Shown here in pieces: positions 1-6,733 of a stretch of DNA of 64,000 nucleotides (the first letter of the stretch is position 1; the number at the start of each line of letters is the position of its first letter). The stretch spans positions 1 to 64,000 of the forward strand of contig NZ_BAAAKI010000003.1 of assembly GCF_039527675.1 (NCBI RefSeq). Direction: 5' to 3'. Position numbers and translations under genes: made by a program. Origin of the DNA: Luteococcus sanguinis. Its GTDB lineage: Bacteria; Actinomycetota; Actinomycetes; Propionibacteriales; Propionibacteriaceae. The notes under the pieces were generated by a model. It saw only the letters and a program-made list of their open reading frames with translations, did no database searches and was not told the origin of the DNA.

Positions 1-71
1 TGCGCACCCATCAAATCGAAACCGACGACTCACAGAGCGACCGGACCGAATGAAGGGGGCGGCCCAAAGTG

Positions 72-390
72 CCTGGCCACAACGGCCGAAGCGTGGTCGC
101 TCGCAGCACCCCAGAACCGGGTGCGTGCCCAGCAGTGCATCATGACCTTTCGGCCAGACTGGCAGGCCCCAGCCTTCCTCGGATCAACAACCGTGGTCGC
201 AAGAAGCAGACCCCGCGCCCACCCATGACGGCGTGAGAGACTCGAACCCAAGTCCCACGTATGTCCCACGGAGCGCGGCGAATCCTCACAGGTCAAAGGG
301 AAACGCCTAGTCAAGCGGGGGAACGCGGGTGAAGTCCTTTGGTTCGAGTCCTGTCGCCCCGACAGTTTCACGAAGATCGATGACAAGGCG
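72..390. repeat. Left copy of ~300-bp direct repeat bounding the island
   Basis: By eye this stretch aligns with 24313-24626 in the same orientation. Shared blocks include TGGCCACAACGGCCGAAGC, GCATCATGACC, CTTCCTCGGATCA, CCCATGACGG, GGGAAACGCCT and the tRNA-like end GGTTCGAG..CCTGT. The copies differ by scattered substitutions and small indels, so the duplication is old or the copies come from related elements. No gene is credible inside it. The repeat encloses the integrase, the defence operon and the cargo genes, as expected for the two ends of an integrated element or a stack of elements. Confidence 0.6.
341..364 (+). other. att-like site resembling a tRNA 3' end (left)
   Basis: GGTTCGAGTCCTGTCGCCCCGACA reads like the T-loop, 3' T-stem strand, 3' acceptor strand and discriminator of a tRNA. 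The 5' T-stem partner and the rest of the tRNA are absent. The core recurs at 14959-14982 and 24577-24601, where it ends in a CCA-like form. Tyrosine integrases often use tRNA 3' ends as attB, and the intact integrase starts about 150 bases downstream. Integrase specificity is not shown directly, so att function is inferred. Confidence 0.55.
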
Positions 391-421
391 TTTTCCCTAG
401 GTTGACTAGGGGGAACGCCTT
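385..421. repeat. Inverted repeat (16-bp arms) upstream of the integrase
   Basis: The arms at 385-400 (AAGGCGTTTTCCCTAG) and 406-421 (CTAGGGGGAACGCCTT) match at 14 of 16 positions around a 5-base loop. An equivalent hairpin with different mismatches lies at 15003-15038, beside the decayed second integrase. Conservation of the fold at both integrase copies suggests a recombination-accessory or regulatory site. A terminator is less likely because no T-tract follows. Confidence 0.5.
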
Positions 422-514
422 GAACTTTGTTCGGGGTGAGGTGGGCACGAAGGGGCAGAAGTGGCCTTGTGTGGGCATTCGTAAGACACGCAAGAGACAC
501 GAAATGAGGCTGCC

Positions 515-1738
515 ATGGCCAGGACGACCACATCGACGCGGCGGGGGAACGCAGGCGAGGACACGCGGGGGAACGTGACCCGGCCGAAGGGCAACACGAA
601 GCCGCAGCGGGGGAACACCGGGGGAACGCAGCGTCGGGCGCCGCGGCGCGACTTCGGCCGGCTGACGAAGCTGCCGTCGGGCAAGTATCGGGCGCGCTAC
701 CTGGGCCCGGACGGGCAGTTGTACAACGCGCCGCGGACCTTCGTGGCGCGGATCGACGCCGAGGGCTGGTTGGCTCAGGTGGAGCGGACGATCAGCCGAG
801 GGGAGTGGGAGCCGCCGGCGAAGGTGGAGGCTCCGGTGGCGGAGGTCGTGCTGGAGTTCGAGCCGGTGGCCAGGACGGAGATCGAGCGGCGTGACCTGAC
901 GCCGAAGACGCGCGAGCTGTACACCGGGATCCTGAACCGGCTGTTGGTGCCGACCTTCGGGCAGATGAAGGTGGACGAGATCACGCCGCGGCAGGTGCGG
1001 GCCTGGTTCGACTCGTTGGATGCGGACAAGCCAACGCAGAGGCAGCACGCCTACGCGTTGCTGAAGTCCATCATGGCGGCGTGCGTCGCCGAGGAGCTGA
1101 TCTCGTCGAACCCGTGCCGGTTGCGGTCTGCGGGCAAGCGCAAGACGACGCGGCTGATGCAACCGGCCACCGTTGAGCAACTGGGACGGGTGGCGACCGA
1201 GCTGCCGTTGCGTTCGGCGCTGCCGGTGCTGATCGCGGGGTGGTGCGGGCTGCGGTCGGGGGAGGTGCGGGCGCTGAGGGTTCGCGACGTCGACGTGGAC
1301 GAGGGCTGGATCTTCGTGCGCCAGGGCGTGACCCGAGTGAAGGGACGGGTCATCATCGGCCCGCCCAAAACCCCAGCTGCCGTGCGGAACGTGGCCGTGC
1401 CGCCGCACCTGCTGCCGATGATGCGGGAGTGGCTCTGGCAGGTGGACGTCGGCGACCCGTCGGCCTTCTTCTTCCCCGGACGGGGGAGTGGTCCGATGAG
1501 CGAGAAGGGCCTTCGGTGTGCATTCGAGAAGGCCCGGGATGTGATGGGCCGCTACGACCTGACCTTCCACGACCTGCGGCACACCGCAGCGACCCTGGCG
1601 GCGCAGAACGGGGCGACGACGGCGGAGCTGATGGCCCGGATGGGGCACACCACCGCCCAGATGGCGATGCGCTACCAGCACGCGAGTGCGGAGCGCGACC
1701 AGCAGCTGGCCTGCAGACTATCCGCACTCGCGCAATAG
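515..1738 (+). CDS. Tyrosine recombinase (integrase), intact
   Basis: A 407-residue site-specific recombinase presumed to integrate and excise the island. The N-terminal 40 residues are low-complexity with repeated RGN units. An arm-binding-like segment follows (about 45-95), then a SAM-like core-binding domain (about 110-200, with ERRDLTPKTRELY and ITPRQVRAWFDSL). The catalytic domain keeps the family residues: Arg near 246 (GLRSGEVRAL), the HDLRHTAAT box near 352-360, His in MGHTT near 375 and Tyr in MRYQHAS near 386, so it is likely active. It is convergent with the Res gene, with only about 10 bases between stop codons. A decayed paralogue lies at 15134-15486. The start is the ATG in GCTGCCATGGCC; no strong ribosome site is visible. 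Confidence 0.92.
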   Translation: MARTTTSTRRGNAGEDTRGNVTRPKGNTKPQRGNTGGTQRRAPRRDFGRLTKLPSGKYRARYLGPDGQLYNAPRTFVARIDAEGWLAQVERTISRGEWEPPAKVEAPVAEVVLEFEPVARTEIERRDLTPKTRELYTGILNRLLVPTFGQMKVDEITPRQVRAWFDSLDADKPTQRQHAYALLKSIMAACVAEELISSNPCRLRSAGKRKTTRLMQPATVEQLGRVATELPLRSALPVLIAGWCGLRSGEVRALRVRDVDVDEGWIFVRQGVTRVKGRVIIGPPKTPAAVRNVAVPPHLLPMMREWLWQVDVGDPSAFFFPGRGSGPMSEKGLRCAFEKARDVMGRYDLTFHDLRHTAATLAAQNGATTAELMARMGHTTAQMAMRYQHASAERDQQLACRLSALAQ

Positions 1739-1748
1739 TGCCCCGCTA

Positions 1749-4730
1749 TCACAACTCCCAACGCGCAGGGGTGGATCTGCTGTAGTCATGAATACCAATC
1801 GCTTCGAAGTGCTGCTTGGCCGCGCGAATTTTGGCTAGCTCCGTAGGGCGGAGCTTTGAGTCGTCGAGCGTGCTCTTTGTCTCGCGGATTATGTAGATGC
1901 GATGTTCGCCGTCCTCCTGCTTGATGATCGCCCAGTCGGGGTTGTACGGCCCGACCGGAGTATCGATCTTGAACTTGGCGGGGAGCTTCATGAACAGCTT
2001 GATGTCCTCGCGGGAATCGAGCAGTTCCGCGAACTGGCGCTCCACGTCGGAGTCGAAAACCACGTAGTCGAAATCGGTCTTCTGGGTGTGCTGCACCTTG
2101 TACATCTGGTCAAGGAAGCGCTCCTTCTCCTCCTCGCCGTCCCGCTGCAACTCGCGAAGCTCGTAGACCGAGCCAGCGATTCGCTCGTACTGGATGCCGT
2201 CGACCACGATCTTTGCCAGCTCGCTCTGGAGGGCGCGTTTGGTCATCGCAATGAAGTCGTTGGGGTTGCCGATGAACTCGCTCAGCCGCTCGCTGCCGAT
2301 CAGGATGTCGACGATGGTCTTGCGGGTGAGAGAGGTCGCCTCCTGCAGCTCCGTGATGATGTCAGGCAGGTCGTAGCTGCCCTTGAGATCGGCCGAGCGG
2401 GTGCCGAGTTCTTCACCCTTGGCGCCGCCTCGCAGTACCTTGACTCCGGCGCGGGTGACCTGGATGCGCAGCGCGTCGATTTTAGGTGCTTCGTGGATCG
2501 CCCGGATGGCGTTCTCGATCAGCTGGTTGCGACCGACGCTGACGCGGTAGGTGGTCTTCTGGCTGATCGTCTCCCAGAACTCCTCAAACTCGGGGGTCGA
2601 GTAGAGCTGCTTGTTGAGCACGCGCGGCTGACGCTTGCTGATCGGCTTGACGTACTTGCCGATATTGGCACGTTCGACCAGCTCGATGATGATCGGCTCA
2701 GCCCAGACGAAGTCGACGGGCAGGCCGAGGTCGAAGCCGAGCTGGTTCGGCTGGAACTTCGAGGTGACCGCGCCGTCCTTGTCGATGAAGCCCTTGTCCT
2801 TGAGGTGCTCCCACACGAGGACGGATCGCTGGTAGCCGAACTGGTCATCGGTGAGCGCACCGTTCTCGTCCTGCAGCGGGATCTTCGAGAACTCGGCCCG
2901 GCGCACCCGGCCGATCTCGACACCGGCGTCCTTGTACTCACGCTGGAGCGCGTCCGCGAACTTCGTGTACGACTCGTTCGCCACGACCGTCAGCGTCGCG
3001 ACGCCACGGTCAGCCACGCGGGTGTAGCCGTCCTCGGTCTTGGCGACGGGGAGGCGCAGTCCACGGCCGAGGGTCTGGCGCCGTTCGGTTTCGGCACCCA
3101 TCTCACGAAGGGTGCAGATCTGGAAGACGTTCGGGTTGTCCCAGCCCTCGCGCAGGGCAGAGTGGCTGAAGATGAAGCGCACGGGCTCGTTTTCGTCGAG
3201 CAGCCGTTCCTTCTGCTGCATGATCAGTTCATAGGCGTCGTCATCGGCCTTGGTGGTGCCGGACGAGTCCTGGAAGGTGGTTGTCTTGCCGCGCTTGATC
3301 TGGGAGAAGTACGCCCGGCGCAGTTCACTCGGCGCCTGCGGCAGCAGCTCCTGGTAGCGCGCGGACTTCGCACGCTCCTCGATAAACACCTCGTCGAACC
3401 ACTGCACGAAGTCGCCATTGGCGTCGTCGTTGTTCGTGCCGTCGCCCAGGTAGCTGGCGACCTTGTCGACGAAGAAGAGGCTGAGCACCTTGATGCCCTT
3501 GGCGCGCAGCATCGATTCCTTGCGCAGGTGCTCGCGGACGGTCTCGCGGATCATCTCCTTGTAGATCGCGCCCGCGGAGGCGCCGATGCTTTCCCCCTGA
3601 CCGAGGTAGCCATAGGTGGTGAGATCGACATAAGCGGGCTCGATGCTCATCTCGTTGATGCGGCAACCCTCGTAGATCGGGTTGTTCGTCAATCGCGGAT
3701 CAGAGAGTTCCTGGTGAGGCTTCACGCTGACAGCGCGGCGTTCGAGGGAGCCGTCCGCCTTGCGACAGGACAACTCGAGCCGGGCTGACCACGACGGTTC
3801 ACGACGTACCTCGAGCAGCTTGATGTACGGCGTCGCGTCGGCACCCTGCTGCGCCACCTCCGCGACAACGATCTGCTTCACCAAGCCGAGGTCGTGGGCG
3901 TCGACGGGGTCGAGCCGGTAGACGACGTTGCGCTGGGTCTTGTGCGTCGCGCTGTAGCGCAGAGCGCACATGGGGTCCAGATCTCCGATGGCGGATTGCG
4001 CCAGCTTCGACTCCATGTTTTGCGGCTCGTCCATGATGACCACCGGATGGGTGGCCTTCACATAGTCGATGGGCCGAAGTCCGTTCAGCTTGTCGCGGGT
4101 CTGGTGGATGATGCGGGTGTTCGCATTGCCGCGGATCGAGTCGATCGTCATGATGAGGATCTGGACGTTCGTCGAGGTCGCGAACGACTGCACTTCCTCG
4201 GCACTCTTGCCGCTGTAGACGGAGGCATCGAAGGTGATGCCCTGCGGCTTGTAGATGTTCTCGAAGTGCTTGCGCATGAGGCGGATGCTGGTGCTGACAC
4301 CTTCGCGGATCGCAACACTCGGCACGAGGATCACGAACTTTGTGAAGTTGTAGCGGACGGCCAGATCGAAGATGGTGCGCAGGTAGACGTAGGTCTTGCC
4401 GGTACCAGTTTCCATCTCGATATCGAAGTCGAGCGAGTCGCCGGCGAGCGCCGACGCCACCTCAAGGCCGTTCCGGTCCTGCACCCGCTGCAGATTGGCG
4501 AGGATCAGATCCCGGTCAAGCACCAGGCTGTTGCCGACGGCGCCGACCTCCTGCGTGAGATCGATATCAAGTGCGGCCTGATCCGAGTCGGGCAGCACCG
4601 CCGCACCGCGCAAGGTCGTGACCAGCTTCTCCGCATCCTTCGGCTGCCCGTCGAACAGGTCGACCACCGACGCAATCGCATCCAGCTGATACGGCTGGCT
4701 GTCATCGAACTTGAACCCGCTACTCATCAC
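1749..4730 (-). CDS. Type III-like restriction subunit Res (SF2 translocase plus PD-ExK nuclease)
   Basis: About 992 residues. Motor motifs: Walker A METGTGKT (about 107-113), motif II MDEPQ (about 233-237; classical type III Res has DEPH), motif V SHSALREGWDNPN and motif VI RRQTLGRGLRLPV. The C terminus carries a nuclease signature, YNPDWAII followed by IRETKST (PD near 931, ExK near 950-952), so both activities look intact. In the family, Res complexes with Mod and cuts DNA after ATP-driven communication between sites. The start is either GTG at 4730 or ATG at 4727, overlapping the mod stop, which implies translational coupling. It is the last gene of helicase-mod-res. Restriction is inferred from family; recognition sequence unknown. 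Confidence 0.88.
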   Translation of the reverse strand: MMSSGFKFDDSQPYQLDAIASVVDLFDGQPKDAEKLVTTLRGAAVLPDSDQAALDIDLTQEVGAVGNSLVLDRDLILANLQRVQDRNGLEVASALAGDSLDFDIEMETGTGKTYVYLRTIFDLAVRYNFTKFVILVPSVAIREGVSTSIRLMRKHFENIYKPQGITFDASVYSGKSAEEVQSFATSTNVQILIMTIDSIRGNANTRIIHQTRDKLNGLRPIDYVKATHPVVIMDEPQNMESKLAQSAIGDLDPMCALRYSATHKTQRNVVYRLDPVDAHDLGLVKQIVVAEVAQQGADATPYIKLLEVRREPSWSARLELSCRKADGSLERRAVSVKPHQELSDPRLTNNPIYEGCRINEMSIEPAYVDLTTYGYLGQGESIGASAGAIYKEMIRETVREHLRKESMLRAKGIKVLSLFFVDKVASYLGDGTNNDDANGDFVQWFDEVFIEERAKSARYQELLPQAPSELRRAYFSQIKRGKTTTFQDSSGTTKADDDAYELIMQQKERLLDENEPVRFIFSHSALREGWDNPNVFQICTLREMGAETERRQTLGRGLRLPVAKTEDGYTRVADRGVATLTVVANESYTKFADALQREYKDAGVEIGRVRRAEFSKIPLQDENGALTDDQFGYQRSVLVWEHLKDKGFIDKDGAVTSKFQPNQLGFDLGLPVDFVWAEPIIIELVERANIGKYVKPISKRQPRVLNKQLYSTPEFEEFWETISQKTTYRVSVGRNQLIENAIRAIHEAPKIDALRIQVTRAGVKVLRGGAKGEELGTRSADLKGSYDLPDIITELQEATSLTRKTIVDILIGSERLSEFIGNPNDFIAMTKRALQSELAKIVVDGIQYERIAGSVYELRELQRDGEEEKERFLDQMYKVQHTQKTDFDYVVFDSDVERQFAELLDSREDIKLFMKLPAKFKIDTPVGPYNPDWAIIKQEDGEHRIYIIRETKSTLDDSKLRPTELAKIRAAKQHFEAIGIHDYSRSTPARWEL

Positions 4731-6673
4731 GCCGTCCAGAGCTCAATGCCCTTGCTCTTCGCGAGCTGGGCCAGGTTGGTCTTGAGTTCGTCATCGCCCT
4801 GGAAGGCGTCCTCGAGCACGATGATCCGCGTCGGAGATTTGTCAACGAGCGCACGCAGTTGTTCAAGCGTCGGCTTGACGTGCTCGTTCAAATACGCCAA
4901 CACGGCGATGTCGCCGTCACGGTCGCGAACAAGCCGGACGTCAAGGCCAGCAACCTCGGCAGGTGAAACGGCCTCGGTCAGCGAGTAGCCCTGCTTGAGC
5001 AGGATCTCGGTGAGCAGCTCATCGGCAGTCGCATCGTCGGTCGCACTATCACGAAGACTGAGCAGGTGCTGCTGCAGCGCGTCCTCCTCAACATCGCTCG
5101 ACAGTCGCCACTTGGCGAAGTTCGTATCGGCTAGGACGTAGCTCTTGAATCCAGCGTCAAGATCAGCCGCGGGGTTGACTTCTGAGGCTGATGCACCAGC
5201 TCGGCGAAGCCGTTCCTTCGTCAGGCTAGCGACGTTGCGGAGTGCTCCGACGCTGTCGCAGAACAGCGCCGCCTCACGTTCACCAGCGGTGTCAACATCT
5301 AGAGGCTCGGGCAACTGAACCAGCACAAACCGACGAGTTCCTACGTCTTCGGCATTTAGCTCCATCACCGACTGTCCAGTAGTCCCCGACCCTGCGAAGA
5401 AGTCCATGATTGTGTCACTACCAGCGGTGAACCATCGCGACAAGTCCTTGATCATTTCAACAGGCTTGGGTGTGTCAAAGTAGTGCCCTCCCATTAGCGC
5501 ATCCAGTTGCGAGGTTTGCTCACTCACCATGCCGTAACGTGGAAGAATTGAAGGCGGCGTGATCATTCCACGCTCCTTGCGGCACTTGAGCTTTCCGGCG
5601 CTGTTGAAGTAGAACTCGACGACCCTTTGCCCCTTACTGTCGATCGTCTCCGCCCCAGAAAACCAGGAGGTCATCTGATTCTTCTGCGTCCATCCCGCGC
5701 TAAGAGTCACGTCTTCGACGGTTGCACCATTGCGCGCAAGGAATCGCCCCGATACTACCGAAACCTTCTCAGAGTCTCCGTACGTACCTTTAAGCTCGAA
5801 CCCGTCAGGCGCGTCAAAACGCGTTCCAGCCGGGAAAGTGAACTCGCTTGCCGGATTCGCTCGAGAAATCTTCTTCAGGGCTCCCGCTTCAATGAAGCCT
5901 TCTCCGCCACGTATACCACCAAGGCGAACTGCATTTCTAGCAAACACGAGCACATATTCGTGATACCTCTTAAACACTCCCTGCTGCTGTGAGTGCTGCT
6001 TGTCCCAGATGAGTTGCGCGAGGAAGTTATCCTCCCCAAAAACCTCCAGCATCAGTCGCTTCAAGTTCTCAACTTCATGGTCATCGATCGAAACACAGAT
6101 CACGCCATCGCTCATCAGCAAGTTCCGTGCCAGCTTGAGGCGCGGGTACATCATGTTGAGCCAGTTGGAGTGGTAGCGGCCCTCGGTCTCGGCGTTCGTC
6201 GTGACCTTCTTGCCCTCCTCGTTGACCTGACGTGTCCACTCGAGGTAGGTGTCGAGACCTTCCTTGTAGTTGTCCGGGTAGACGAAGTCCTTGCCGGTGT
6301 TGTACGGAGGGTCGATGTAGATCATCTTGATCTTCGCGTGGTAGTGCTTCTGCAGGATCTTGAGCACTTCAAGGTTGTCGCCCTCAATGAAGACGTTCTT
6401 GGTCGTGTCCCAGTCCTTCGAGTTCTCGAAGTCAGGCTTAAGCGTCGCCGTGGTTGGTTCCTGCGCGGCACGGAGGGCGCGCTTCTTGCCGGGCCAGAAG
6501 AGTCCGAACCGCTCGCTGCCATCGGCTACGTCGCCGTCGAGCAGTTCCTTGAGCTTCTCGACATCCACCTTGCCGTCGGCGATGGCCTCGGGAATCAGAT
6601 CGGCAAGCTGCGCTGCCAGCTCAGTCTGGAAGTTCAGAGTAGTGGATGGTGTTTCGTAGATATCGTCAGTCAT
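4727..6673 (-). CDS. Type III-like Mod, beta-class adenine DNA methyltransferase
   Basis: A 648-residue site-specific methyltransferase. Motif IV DPPY sits at 121-124 (IYIDPPYNTGKDF) and the AdoMet-binding motif DFFAGSGTTG near 422-431. This IV-before-I order defines the beta class, which includes type III Mod and usually methylates adenine N6. The segment between the motifs is the target-recognition region. Around 5,500-6,050 it uses AGA, ATA, TTT and AAT codons rare in the flanking GC-rich parts of the same gene, so the specificity segment looks recently exchanged. Its product should protect host sites from the overlapping Res. The ATG at 6673 follows the helicase stop by 60 bases; the ribosome site is weak (GAAAGAG). 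Confidence 0.9.
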   Translation of the reverse strand: MTDDIYETPSTTLNFQTELAAQLADLIPEAIADGKVDVEKLKELLDGDVADGSERFGLFWPGKKRALRAAQEPTTATLKPDFENSKDWDTTKNVFIEGDNLEVLKILQKHYHAKIKMIYIDPPYNTGKDFVYPDNYKEGLDTYLEWTRQVNEEGKKVTTNAETEGRYHSNWLNMMYPRLKLARNLLMSDGVICVSIDDHEVENLKRLMLEVFGEDNFLAQLIWDKQHSQQQGVFKRYHEYVLVFARNAVRLGGIRGGEGFIEAGALKKISRANPASEFTFPAGTRFDAPDGFELKGTYGDSEKVSVVSGRFLARNGATVEDVTLSAGWTQKNQMTSWFSGAETIDSKGQRVVEFYFNSAGKLKCRKERGMITPPSILPRYGMVSEQTSQLDALMGGHYFDTPKPVEMIKDLSRWFTAGSDTIMDFFAGSGTTGQSVMELNAEDVGTRRFVLVQLPEPLDVDTAGEREAALFCDSVGALRNVASLTKERLRRAGASASEVNPAADLDAGFKSYVLADTNFAKWRLSSDVEEDALQQHLLSLRDSATDDATADELLTEILLKQGYSLTEAVSPAEVAGLDVRLVRDRDGDIAVLAYLNEHVKPTLEQLRALVDKSPTRIIVLEDAFQGDDELKTNLAQLAKSKGIELWTA

Positions 6674-6733
6674 TCAGATGATTCTCTTTCATGATTTTAA
6701 CAATTAGTGTCGGGTTTGTGAATGGCCCGTGGT

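Larger units (their letters stand above)
316..628 (+). repeat. Iterated CGGGGGAACG motif around the integrase start
   Basis: GGGGGAACG or a one-base variant occurs at 316-325, 409-417, 542-551, 566-575, 608-617 and 619-628, always on the plus strand. The last four copies lie inside the first 40 codons of the integrase and account for the repeated Arg-Gly-Asn tripeptides there. Further copies at 14933-14942 and 15181-15190 accompany the second att-like site and the integrase remnant. This placement fits arm-type integrase or excisionase binding sites, which is an inference. Confidence 0.5.

Noticed and set aside
30..533. Long minus-strand frame over the left repeat containing a GRQDSNQRT-like peptide
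   Set aside because: Such peptides arise from reading tRNA 3' ends backwards. The frame has no ribosome site and covers the att-like core, so it is not a gene.
368..1681. 437-codon minus-strand frame opposite the integrase
   Set aside because: Arg/His/Pro/Gln-rich low-complexity product typical of antisense GC-rich DNA; the plus-strand integrase has all catalytic residues.
1902..3788. 628-codon plus-strand frame opposite the Res gene
   Set aside because: It is the antisense of a GC-rich gene. The minus strand has all helicase and nuclease motifs; the plus frame has none.
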